Shown one piece after another: positions 24,069 to 31,085 of a stretch of 64,000 nt of DNA (position 1 is the first letter of the stretch; each line of letters begins with the position of its first letter). The notes under the pieces were generated by a model. The model was not told where the DNA came from, did not search any database, and saw only the letters and a program-made list of their open reading frames with translations. The DNA is taken from positions 1-64,000 of the forward strand of contig CALUHX010000011.1 of assembly GCA_944320555.1 (NCBI GenBank), given 5' to 3'. Made by a program: the position numbers and the translations under genes. The DNA comes from an uncultured Butyricimonas sp. (GTDB lineage: Bacteria > Bacteroidota > Bacteroidia > Bacteroidales > Marinifilaceae).

Positions 24069-24965
24069 ATGAGAAGTGTTTTTTGTTGGGCGTTGTTCGT
24101 GGCCGTGTGCGTGACGGCTTGTTCCAAGGCCCTCCTCGACAAGGACGAGTTTACGGCGTTGCTGATTGACATGCACTCGGCGGACGGCATGTTGGTGGAG
24201 CTGGACCAACGGCGGGACGACCCGAAAGTCGATTACAAATACTATAACGATTTGTTCGAGAAATATGGCATCATCCGCGCCGATTTCGACAGTTGTCTCA
24301 GCTACTACACCCGTCGCACGAAAGAGTTCGACGCCATTTACGCTGCGGTAATCGACACCCTAAGCCACCGGCAGACCGTGGCCATGCGGGAGTTGAACCG
24401 GCTCACGGCTGACGATACCGTGAACATTTTCCCCGGCTACACTGTTGTCGTCGCCGACACGATTCGCAAGGACTCCTTGGGCGAGGGCCGTCCCCGCCGC
24501 GACTCGGTTCTTTACGACACCATCGTCCGGCAGGCGGACACCGTGGTTTTCGACCGTCTGAACTCCGTCATCCTTGTCCGCATGGACAGCATACACCCCG
24601 GCATGTACCGGTTCAAGACGTCGTTGAAGTGGGACAAGAAGTTGGCCACCACGCGCAACCGCATCGCCTCTTACTTCCTCTCCGCTGACGACGACACCCT
24701 CAAGGTGAGGGACGTGTGGGTGTCCGCCGACACGTTCAAGCGCGATTACAATTGGTCGCACTATGTCGCCGACCCGAAATTCTCCCGGCTGGAAGTCCGT
24801 TTCATCGAGAGCCTTCCGGACAAAAAGGCCAAAAAGGACGCTTCCTCCCGCAGGGAAGGGCGCATTTGGGGCACCGTCCTCAACAAAACTTACGTGACCC
24901 CCAAAGAGGCCGACCGTTACGAAAAGCAATACGCGCCCCATGACACCAAGGAAAATCGCCGCTAA
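24069..24965 (+). CDS. DUF4296 domain lipoprotein, 298 aa
   Basis: The ATG at 24069 gives a short signal peptide ending LFVAVCVTACSK, so Cys17 or so is lipidated. The following 85 residues (LLDKDEFTALLIDMHSADGM, then the pattern YYNDLFEKYGI..ADFD.CLSYYTR) match DUF4296, a helical family of Bacteroidetes lipoproteins of unknown function. The C-terminal 190 residues are an extra region of beta-forming stretches with many DT/DS pairs; I cannot assign it. The gene begins 20 bases after mlaF and overlaps the next frame by 26 bases, so it probably belongs to the same transcript. Confidence 0.8.
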   Translation: MRSVFCWALFVAVCVTACSKALLDKDEFTALLIDMHSADGMLVELDQRRDDPKVDYKYYNDLFEKYGIIRADFDSCLSYYTRRTKEFDAIYAAVIDTLSHRQTVAMRELNRLTADDTVNIFPGYTVVVADTIRKDSLGEGRPRRDSVLYDTIVRQADTVVFDRLNSVILVRMDSIHPGMYRFKTSLKWDKKLATTRNRIASYFLSADDDTLKVRDVWVSADTFKRDYNWSHYVADPKFSRLEVRFIESLPDKKAKKDASSRREGRIWGTVLNKTYVTPKEADRYEKQYAPHDTKENRR

Positions 24966-25272
24966 CTACCTGTTTTTGCCGGGCCGTCCCTTGCTGCGCG
25001 CCGCCTACGCCGTCGTGGAGGACGGGCGGGTGGCCGGGGTGGTGGACACCGGCGGCCTCCTCCGCGAGCTGCCCCGCATGGAGTTCTACGGAGGTCTCCT
25101 CGTCGACGCGGCGGCGTGCGACGGCGTGGACTGGCGCCCTGGCGACGATATCCTCGCCCGTCTCCGCGAACGCTACGCTTGCGGCGTCACCGGCGCCTTG
25201 GCTCTCGTCGAGGGAGCCGACCTTGCCCGCTTCCGCTGGCTTCCCTCCACCCGTGTCACCCGTCTCCGTTGA
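24940..25272 (+). CDS. Amidohydrolase-like remnant lacking the catalytic barrel, 110 aa
   Basis: The first 60 residues (KIAANYLFLPGRPLLRAAYA, then a DGRV..VVDTGG strand pair and FYGGLLVDA) resemble the N-terminal strands of amidohydrolase-superfamily proteins that sit after DUF4296 genes in other Bacteroidales. In those the segment leads into an HxH metal site; here none is present. The last 35 residues (GVTGALALVEGADLARFRWL, then a basic TRVTRLR end) resemble the C-terminal strands of the same family. The catalytic TIM barrel therefore appears to have been removed, leaving only the beta-sandwich parts joined together. The frame is open and very GC-rich. It could be a decaying gene or a retained binding protein. 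Confidence 0.5.
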   Translation: MTPRKIAANYLFLPGRPLLRAAYAVVEDGRVAGVVDTGGLLRELPRMEFYGGLLVDAAACDGVDWRPGDDILARLRERYACGVTGALALVEGADLARFRWLPSTRVTRLR

Positions 25273-25584
25273 CTCCTGCAGCCCCGGCGGAAGGCTTGGC
25301 AGGCAGTTCGCGGCAAACACGGTGCGCCGGACAATAACCGCTTTGCGGAGAAAATCCCGGTTCACCTCTCCCAGGTTCGTGACCCGTCGGGTGCGGTAGC
25401 GGGATATGACCAAGGCGGGAATGAAAATGGTGGCGATATTGCAGACGGCCTTCAAGCGTCAAATATTGTTCCGTCTCGAAACGTTTCCGTTGATTTTTAG
25501 GAAAATAAGGGAACAAAACCCGTTTTTTCGCCCTAACTTTGTTCTCGACAGAAAGGAATAATAAGAAATCAAAATAGAACGAAA
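25273..25584 (+). promoter_or_regulatory. Gene-free stretch with the gpmI promoter region
   Basis: This 312-base gap holds no convincing gene on either strand; a minus-strand frame across 24880-25455 is a shadow. TAACTTTG at 25534-25541 fits the Bacteroidetes -7 box and would give a leader of about 37 bases for gpmI. No -33 element is obvious. Composition drops sharply from very GC-rich to AT-rich near 25480. Confidence 0.5.
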
Positions 25585-27105
25585 ATGAAAAGAGTGTTAT
25601 TGATGATTCTGGATGGCTGGGGCGTTGGACGCCACGACCATTCCGACGCGATCGGGAGCACCCCGACCCCCAATATTTCCCGCCTCACCAGCGAGAATCC
25701 CCGCGCCCTCCTTTACACCAGCGGCGAGAACGTCGGCCTCCCCGACGGGCAGATGGGCAATTCCGAGGTGGGCCACATGAACATCGGCGCCGGACGCGTC
25801 GTCTATCAGGACTTGGTGAAAATCAACCGCGCCTGCCGCGACCATTCCATCGCCCAAAACCCGGAAATCGTGAAGGCCTTCACTTACGCCCGGGAAAACG
25901 GCAAGCAGGTCCACTTCATGGGCCTCGTCTCCAACGGCGGGGTGCACAGCTCCCTCGACCATCTGTTCACCCTTTGCGACCTTGCCCGGGAGTTCGGCGT
26001 CGGCCGGGCCTTCGTGCATTGCTTCATGGACGGGCGCGACACCGACCCCCGCAGCGGCAAGGGCTTCATCGAGGCTTTGCAGCGGCGCGTTGAGGGCACT
26101 CCCGTCCGCATAGCCTCCGTCATCGGGCGTTATTACGCCATGGACCGCGACAAACGCTGGGAGCGCGTCCGCGAGGGCTACGACCTTATCGTGAACGGCA
26201 AAGGGACTCCCGCCGCCGATCCCGCCGCCGCCGTGCAGGCCTCCTATGACGCGGGCGTGACCGACGAGTTCATCAAACCCATCGTCTGCGTGGACGAGAA
26301 AGGCGCGCCCCTCGGCACGATTCAGGAGGGCGACATGGTCATCTTCTTCAACTTCCGCAACGACCGCGCCCGCGAGCTGACCATCGCCCTCACGCAGGAG
26401 AACCTTCCCGATCACGGCATGCGCACCATCCCGTTGTACTATTGCACGATGACTCCCTACGACGACAAGTTCACCGGCGTGCACGTGCTGTTCGGCAAGG
26501 AGGCCGTCGTCAACACCATCGGGGAATACATCTCCTCCTGCGGCTTGAAGCAGTTGCGCATCGCCGAGACGGAGAAGTACGCCCACGTGACCTTCTTCCT
26601 CAACGGGGGCCGGGAGGAGCCGTTCCCCGGCGAGAGCCGCATCCTCGTGCCCTCGCCCAAGGTGGCCACCTACGACCTTCAGCCGGAGATGTCCGCACCC
26701 ACGGTGGCCGACCGTCTCATTGAGCAGCTCAACGAGAAGTCCGCCGACTTCGTCTGCCTCAACTTCGCCAACGGCGACATGGTTGGGCACACCGGCGTGT
26801 ACGCCGCCATCCAAAAGGCCGTCGCCACCGTGGACGAGTGCGTTGGCTGCGTGGTGGAGGCCGCCCGCGCCAACGGCTACGACGTGCTCATCATCGCCGA
26901 CCACGGCAACGCCGACTACGCCGTGAACGACGACGGAACGCCGAACACGGCCCACTCGCTCAACCCCGTCCCCTGCGTATGGGTGACCGACTCCAAGTGC
27001 GACCACCTGCGCGACGGCGTGCTGGCCGACGTGGCCCCCACCCTCCTCGCCATCATGGGCCTGAAGCAGCCCGCCGAAATGACCGGCCACTGCCTCATCG
27101 TCTGA
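25585..27105 (+). CDS. gpmI: 2,3-bisphosphoglycerate-independent phosphoglycerate mutase, 506 aa
   Basis: This manganese enzyme interconverts 3- and 2-phosphoglycerate in glycolysis through a phosphoserine. The N-terminus [11 protein letters not shown] has the first metal ligand, and the phosphorylated serine is Ser60 in [17 protein letters not shown]. The central phosphotransferase domain shows [11 protein letters not shown] ([14 protein letters not shown]), [10 protein letters not shown] and [11 protein letters not shown]. The C-terminal metal ligands are in [18 protein letters not shown] and TAHS. It is complete. Codon use is strongly GC-ending, unlike genes on either side. Confidence 0.97.
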   Translation: MKRVLLMILDGWGVGRHDHSDAIGSTPTPNISRLTSENPRALLYTSGENVGLPDGQMGNSEVGHMNIGAGRVVYQDLVKINRACRDHSIAQNPEIVKAFTYARENGKQVHFMGLVSNGGVHSSLDHLFTLCDLAREFGVGRAFVHCFMDGRDTDPRSGKGFIEALQRRVEGTPVRIASVIGRYYAMDRDKRWERVREGYDLIVNGKGTPAADPAAAVQASYDAGVTDEFIKPIVCVDEKGAPLGTIQEGDMVIFFNFRNDRARELTIALTQENLPDHGMRTIPLYYCTMTPYDDKFTGVHVLFGKEAVVNTIGEYISSCGLKQLRIAETEKYAHVTFFLNGGREEPFPGESRILVPSPKVATYDLQPEMSAPTVADRLIEQLNEKSADFVCLNFANGDMVGHTGVYAAIQKAVATVDECVGCVVEAARANGYDVLIIADHGNADYAVNDDGTPNTAHSLNPVPCVWVTDSKCDHLRDGVLADVAPTLLAIMGLKQPAEMTGHCLIV

Positions 27106-27128
27106 CGGCCCTCCCAAATATAATTGCA

Positions 27129-27170
27129 ACGGGAGCAAAGAGCGATATGCTGCTCCCGTTCTTTTCTTTT
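27129..27170 (+). terminator. Terminator after gpmI
   Basis: aacgggagca / tgctcccgtt stem with an 11-to-13-base loop, followed by cttttctttt. Confidence 0.8.
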
Positions 27171-27261
27171 TAAGGAAGTGGACGACGGGATATGTTGTAT
27201 CGTGTTGTACTTCTTTTATTAAAAATGCAATCGAAGATGTTCTATTTTGAACTTGAACATA

Positions 27262-27269
27262 TATCTTTG
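27262..27269 (+). promoter_or_regulatory. -7 box immediately before the GHKL ATPase gene
   Basis: TATCTTTG is a perfect -7 box but ends only four bases before the ATG at 27274, so the transcript would start at or inside the start codon. No TTG/TTTG lies 19-21 bases upstream. Confidence 0.45.
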
Positions 27270-27273
27270 CAAT

Positions 27274-28188
27274 ATGAGTGTAAACATAGAGATACCGAAC
27301 GTAGCCAGAGATGAAAGAATAGGGAGTGCTTTCAATCATTTGTTTTCTGTTATCCATCAAACAGAGAATAATGACGAGCGTGTGGTGAGATGGAATCTCA
27401 GAAGTAATTTGTTTTTCCATCCGTTTTTTCTTGCGCCTCTCGCCATCTATAAGCAACGGTGTGATAAAGATGTTTGTTGGGTGAATGGTTTGTCTTATAT
27501 CGATAGGTATTTTGAGGTGGCTCATTTTGACTCGCCTCTTCGGATCGGAGGGAATGTGGATACACGCAAAGTGTTGCTTCCTTATATGAGACGTTCATAT
27601 ATCCCATTGTGCCGTTTTCATGTGGATGATAGCAATGTGGATGAACTTCAGTCTGTTGTTCAGCAAGTCATAGAACAACAATGTGGGGCAGACCGAAATA
27701 TGACAACTCCTTTGTCCTATTTGTTAGGAGAGTTGATATGTAATATTAGCCAGCATTCATTTGGTCATTATGGATATGTTTTTTCGCAATGTTTGAGGAG
27801 GAAAGAGGAAAAAACGATTAATCTGGTTATTGCGGATGATGGGATTACGATATATGGAAGTTATGTGAGAACAAAAAAGTATCTGGAAAAAATCATTGGA
27901 GATGAGGTGGAAGCGTTGAGATTTGCCAATGAAGGGTTTTCTACAAAAGATTTGCCAGAGGCGGAGAATCGAGGATATGGCATCTCGACATCTAAAAATA
28001 TGTTGGTGCATGGCTTAAAAGGTTCCTTTTTCATGTTGTCGGGTGCGGCTTTCCATCGGCATGATGTTAATGGGAGTGTATTTGTAAAATTGCCCCCTAC
28101 GGTATATTGGCAGGGTACGATTGTATTGATGCGAATACCGATACAAGCACCTGTTGGTTTTGATTACATGAAATATATTGAGCGATAA
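27274..28188 (+). CDS. GHKL-type ATPase (histidine-kinase-like ATP-binding protein), 304 aa
   Basis: The C-terminal half carries the boxes of a Bergerat ATP-binding fold: an N-box LGELICNISQHSFGHYGY (about residues 150-167), a G1-like box VIADDGITIYGS (about 184-195) and a G2-like box RGYGISTSKNM (about 232-242). There is no histidine phosphoacceptor domain, receiver domain or membrane span, so it is not a classical sensor kinase; the layout recalls anti-sigma-factor kinases. The N-terminal 130 residues are unassigned. The gene is markedly AT-richer than gpmI beside it. Four bases downstream is a STAS-like DUF4325 gene, so a switch-like kinase/antagonist pair is inferred. Confidence 0.75.
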   Translation: MSVNIEIPNVARDERIGSAFNHLFSVIHQTENNDERVVRWNLRSNLFFHPFFLAPLAIYKQRCDKDVCWVNGLSYIDRYFEVAHFDSPLRIGGNVDTRKVLLPYMRRSYIPLCRFHVDDSNVDELQSVVQQVIEQQCGADRNMTTPLSYLLGELICNISQHSFGHYGYVFSQCLRRKEEKTINLVIADDGITIYGSYVRTKKYLEKIIGDEVEALRFANEGFSTKDLPEAENRGYGISTSKNMLVHGLKGSFFMLSGAAFHRHDVNGSVFVKLPPTVYWQGTIVLMRIPIQAPVGFDYMKYIER

Positions 28189-28191
28189 ATA

Positions 28192-28539
28192 TTGAAAGTT
28201 ATGGAGAACACGTTAAAAATTTCGGAGTTGATAGGCGAGGATATTCGTTCTCGGGCGAATGCGGAAATTATAAAGGCGGTGATAGACGGCGAGGAGGGGA
28301 AATGGAATTTTGATTTCTCCGGAGTGACGTTTGTTTCCCGTTCTTTTACGGACGAGTTGTGTGCCATGTTGGAGGCGAACCCGGACATTGCGGTGGTCAA
28401 TGCGGACGAGTTTGTGCGGACGATGATAGACATTGTTTCTAAGGGACGGAAGCATAAGAGAGTCCGTCGCGAGGATAATGCTACCGTGAAAGAGTTTGAC
28501 GACATGGAAAGTTTGTCTGCTTATTTGTCCACAATGTGA
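28192..28539 (+). CDS. STAS-like DUF4325 protein, 115 aa
   Basis: The core WNFDFSGVTFVSRSFTDELC (residues about 40-59) matches DUF4325, a STAS-like fold in which a strand ending in DFSGV is followed by a helix starting with SRSF.DE. In SpoIIAA-type anti-anti-sigma factors that helix start holds the regulatory phosphoserine; the serines at SRS are candidates here. The gene starts four bases after the GHKL ATPase and is surely cotranscribed. The partner is expected to bind or phosphorylate it. No sigma factor gene is adjacent, so the output is unknown. Confidence 0.8.
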   Translation: MKVMENTLKISELIGEDIRSRANAEIIKAVIDGEEGKWNFDFSGVTFVSRSFTDELCAMLEANPDIAVVNADEFVRTMIDIVSKGRKHKRVRREDNATVKEFDDMESLSAYLSTM

Positions 28540-29016
28540 TGGCAGGACGGTGGTGTGAGGTGTGAATGTCGGAATTGCCGGTTATGGTGGATTCTTGGTG
28601 TAGGGATTGCTTATGGCTGGGTGGTATCAACGCATGGGTTGCTGCGGTTGGGGCACGTTTGACGCACGCATGACGCACGCATGAGACACGTTCGCGAACG
28701 TGTCTCATGCGTGCGTCATTTGCACTTCATGTGTTATGCGAGGGGCGTATCCCCGGCGCAATCTTGGCGGAGGTGGGGAGTTGCTGGGGAGCGGGGAGGA
28801 TGGCGTTTGGGACGACGAAGGGCTCCGGCAGGGATTTCGGTCTTTGCGAAAGGGATTTAGGAACTTTGCAGGGAGGGCGCGGTGTTCTTGTTGAATTGTT
28901 CCGGGGGCGTTTTTGCGGGGAGGAGGAGACGAGGGGAAGCGGGTGTTGGGCGATGCGGGAATGGGGCGGCGTTGCGGTTTGCGGGGGGCGGGAGAGGGAG
29001 AATGGGAAAAATTGCT
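28540..29016. other. Gene-free accessory gap
   Basis: About 480 bases without a credible gene. It holds the palindrome at 28671-28718 and a G-rich plus strand from 28770 to 29010. The 111-codon plus-strand frame at 28707-29042 has composition like non-coding G-rich DNA and no family resemblance. Confidence 0.6.
28671..28718. repeat. 48-bp perfect palindrome with flanking 11-bp direct repeat
   Basis: Twenty-four bases at 28671-28694 are exactly the reverse complement of 28695-28718, with no loop; the centre reads cacgttcgcgaacgtg. The outer 11 bases (tgacgcacgca) are also repeated directly just upstream at 28660-28670. There is no T-run on either side, so it is not an ordinary terminator. It lies about 130 bases after the DUF4325 stop. 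Confidence 0.95.
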
Positions 29017-29024
29017 TACTTTTG
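29017..29024 (+). promoter_or_regulatory. -7 box of the DUF3791-like pair
   Basis: TACTTTTG, 21 bases before the ATG at 29046. No clear -33 element. Confidence 0.5.
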
Positions 29025-29045
29025 TGGAAACAGATAGCGTAAAAA

Positions 29046-29300
29046 ATGAGAGAAATCACAAAAGACGAGGAAGAGCGGGTGCGGTTTGCGGTGTTTGCGA
29101 TTGAGGCGGCCGCGGCGAAGTCGGGCGTTCCGGCGTGGGAGTTGTACGCCCGCCTGGAGCGGCTGGACTTGGTGCGGAGACGGTTGTTCGAGGATTACCC
29201 CATGCTCCACACGCAGGGCCGCGATTACATCGCCGACGACCTTTTGGAAACGCTCGCCAACTGGGAGGCCGCCGCCCGGCAGAAAGGAGGCGGGGCATGA
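29046..29300 (+). CDS. DUF3791-like small protein, 84 aa
   Basis: A small helical protein whose middle (VPAWELYARLERLDLVRR, then YPMLHTQGRDYIADDLLE) follows the DUF3791 pattern of a helix with the residues e.y.lf...g....i....d.LHt.g..yi..DI. DUF3791 genes are usually found next to a DUF3990 gene and the pair is thought to act as a toxin-antitoxin-like system. No DUF3990 is present here. Its TGA overlaps the ATG of the next gene, a second DUF3791-like protein. Confidence 0.6.
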   Translation: MREITKDEEERVRFAVFAIEAAAAKSGVPAWELYARLERLDLVRRRLFEDYPMLHTQGRDYIADDLLETLANWEAAARQKGGGA

Positions 29301-29506
29301 AGGATTATTTGCTGTGGCGGAAGTTTGCCCGGGTGATTTTGTTGCTGGCGGAGCGGCTGGACGTGTCGCCGGAGCGGGCGATGGGCATTTTCTACGGGAC
29401 GAGGACGTGCCGCTGGCTGCACGACCCCGAAATGCAGCTTCACAACATGGGCGACGCCTACCTCGTGGACGACATCATCCGCGAGTTGCAGGACATGCAG
29501 ATGTAG
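29297..29506 (+). CDS. Second DUF3791-like small protein, 69 aa
   Basis: The ATG at 29297 overlaps the previous stop. The sequence LLWRKFARVILLLAERLDVS, PERAMGIFYGTRTCRWLHDP and a final YLVDDIIRELQ closely follows small Bacteroidetes proteins (LW.K..R...LL...l.is..rAld.FY.s.tc..LhdP....yl..D.YivdDi..EL) that are annotated as DUF3791 and occur beside DUF3990 toxins. Assignment is from remembered patterns and should be treated as probable. The pair may be the immunity half of a module that has lost its toxin. Confidence 0.6.
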   Translation: MKDYLLWRKFARVILLLAERLDVSPERAMGIFYGTRTCRWLHDPEMQLHNMGDAYLVDDIIRELQDMQM

Positions 29507-29564
29507 CGCGGGCGGCGGAGGCGGTTGGCGGGGAAGAACTGTGGCAAGATAAGGGACGATGATG

Positions 29565-29595
29565 TTGTGGCGTTTGGGAAAATGTCGTATTTTTG
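29565..29595 (+). promoter_or_regulatory. Promoter of the PIN toxin-antitoxin pair
   Basis: TTG (29565-29567), 20 bases, TATTTTTG (29588-29595). Transcription would start near 29602, which excludes the ATG at 29599 and supports an internal start for the antitoxin. Confidence 0.75.
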
Positions 29596-29622
29596 TGAAT
29601 GAAAGAGTTAATGATGAGAATT

Positions 29623-29841
29623 ATGGAAAGGACTGTTTTTAATCAAGCCCAGTTGCAGATATTGGATTTGCTGTCTCGGGTGGATTCGGAGAAGACGTTG
29701 AACGAGATTCGGGATTTGTTGGCGGACTATTTCGCCCGGAAGGCCGAGGAGGAGATTGACGCCTTGTGGGAATCCGGCCGGTTGAACGAGCAGGTGCTCG
29801 AGGAGTGGAAGCACGAACACATGAGAACACCTTATAAGTAG
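29623..29841 (+). CDS. Antitoxin of a PIN-type toxin-antitoxin pair, 72 aa
   Basis: MERTVFNQAQLQILDLLSRV, then LLADYFARKAEEEIDALWES and a final HERTPYK-like end (HMRTPYK) is a common small Bacteroidetes protein found directly before PIN-domain toxins. It is helical, with no recognisable ribbon-helix-helix at the N-terminus. Starts at 29599, 29611 and 29614 are also in frame; 29623 is chosen because the promoter places the transcript start near 29602 and because related proteins are about 70 residues long. The toxin gene begins three bases after the stop. Confidence 0.7.
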   Translation: MERTVFNQAQLQILDLLSRVDSEKTLNEIRDLLADYFARKAEEEIDALWESGRLNEQVLEEWKHEHMRTPYK

Positions 29842-29844
29842 GCG

Positions 29845-30264
29845 ATGGATTCTATTGTTTTGGACACAAATTGCTTGTTGATGTCTCTTGCGAGGCGAGG
29901 GAAATATTTTGCCGTGTGGCAGGGATTCATGCAGGGGCGATACATATTGTGTTTCACGAATGAGATTTTAATGGAATACGAGGAGATTCTTACTCAAAAA
30001 TTGGGAGTGCGAATAGCGCGAAATGTTATGGAGGTGATTTCTTCGAGAAGTAATATTCGAAAACTGGATATCCATTTTCGGTTCAATCTTATTCAAGTGG
30101 ATCCGGACGATAATAAGTTTGTGGATTGTGCTGTTGCTGCGAATGCATATTGCATAGTGTCGCAAGATAAGCATTATGCCGTTTTGAAGGAAATAGATTT
30201 CCCTAAGGTTGAAGTGATTAGTATAGATGAATTTTTGGATTATTTGAAGCAGGGGATATCTTAA
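29845..30264 (+). CDS. PIN-domain toxin (putative RNase), 139 aa
   Basis: A COG1569-type PIN protein. The acidic residues that bind Mg2+ are in place: Asp7 in VLDTNCL, Glu44 in EILMEYEE, Asp94 in DDNKFVDCA and Asp108 in SQDKHY. PIN toxins cleave RNA and are held in check by the co-encoded antitoxin. It follows the antitoxin gene after three bases and is AT-richer than the housekeeping genes, consistent with lateral acquisition. The targets cannot be told from sequence. Confidence 0.88.
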   Translation: MDSIVLDTNCLLMSLARRGKYFAVWQGFMQGRYILCFTNEILMEYEEILTQKLGVRIARNVMEVISSRSNIRKLDIHFRFNLIQVDPDDNKFVDCAVAANAYCIVSQDKHYAVLKEIDFPKVEVISIDEFLDYLKQGIS

Positions 30265-30297
30265 TAAATTAAAGGTTAAAGATAAAATTGGGAGGTT

Positions 30298-30882
30298 ATG
30301 ATACAGATTGGGGACGCGATTATTAGTTTGGATGTGATTGAGCGGAAGTTTTGCTGCGATTTGGCGGCGTGCCGGGGGCGGTGTTGCGTGGAGGGCGACG
30401 CGGGGGCGCCGCTGGAGGAGGGGGAGGCGGAGCGCATACGGGAGAATTACGAACGGTTCCGCCCCTATATGACGGCGGAGGGCGTTGCCGCCGTGGAAGA
30501 GCAAGGGTTTTCGGTGATTGACGTGGAGGGCGACGAGGGGACGCCGCTGGTTAAAGGAGGGCCGTGCGCATACGCGATAGAGGAGGGGGGCGGCTGCTGG
30601 TGTGCCATCGAGAAGGCGTGGAGCCGGGGGGAGTGCGATTTCCGGAAGCCGATTTCCTGCCATCTCTACCCGATACGGGTGACGAGGTACCGCCACCATG
30701 AGGCGGTGAACTACAACGAGTGGAGCGTGTGCCGCCCAGCGGTGGAGCGGGGCGAGCGGGAGGGCGTGCCGGTGTACGTGTTCTGCCGCGATGCCTTGAT
30801 TGCCAAGTACGGTGAGGAGTGGTACGAGCAACTCTGCTACGCCGCCGAGCAGGTGCGCACGGGCAAACTCCGCCTGCGGTGA
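30298..30882 (+). CDS. DUF3109 family cysteine-rich protein, 194 aa
   Basis: The N-terminal region CCDLAACRGRCCVEGDAGAP and later Cys residues (KGGPCAY, GCWCAIE, RGECDFRKPISCHLYPIR, NEWSVC, VFCRDAL) match DUF3109, a relative of the YkgJ-type zinc/iron-chelating CxxxCxxCC proteins. About ten cysteines can be counted, enough for a metal cluster or zinc sites. Its function is unknown. A GGGAGG ribosome site precedes the ATG. It is a normal chromosomal Bacteroidetes gene rather than an obvious mobile one. Confidence 0.88.
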   Translation: MIQIGDAIISLDVIERKFCCDLAACRGRCCVEGDAGAPLEEGEAERIRENYERFRPYMTAEGVAAVEEQGFSVIDVEGDEGTPLVKGGPCAYAIEEGGGCWCAIEKAWSRGECDFRKPISCHLYPIRVTRYRHHEAVNYNEWSVCRPAVERGEREGVPVYVFCRDALIAKYGEEWYEQLCYAAEQVRTGKLRLR

Positions 30883-31085
30883 AAACGTGTTGTGGCTGAA
30901 GATATGAGAGCATGGATGGAAAAAACGGCAAGGCGGACGTGATTCGGGGTGTCATCAAGAGCGGCATTCGCAACAATATGCGCACAAAGGGGATCAGGAG
31001 AACTTCAAACGCAGGAAGAAAGCCATGAAGAACTCCTTGCCAGCGCAGGCTAAAAAAAGGACGTACGAATATAATACTTATAAAT

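Noticed and set aside
25597..27525. A 642-codon open frame on the minus strand across gpmI
   Set aside because: It mirrors the GC-rich codon use of gpmI, is rich in Val/Gly/His/Ala as shadow frames are, and has no family features.
28707..29042. A 111-codon plus-strand frame after the palindrome
   Set aside because: Gly/Arg/Cys-rich product of G-rich DNA, it begins inside the palindrome arm, and it resembles no family.
30883..31085. Possible remnant coding sequence between the DUF3109 and ORF6N genes
   Set aside because: Short basic peptides can be read (MDGKNGKADVIRGVIKSGIR in one frame, FKRRKKAMKNSLPAQAKK in another), which might be a frameshifted small gene, but there is nothing to identify it.
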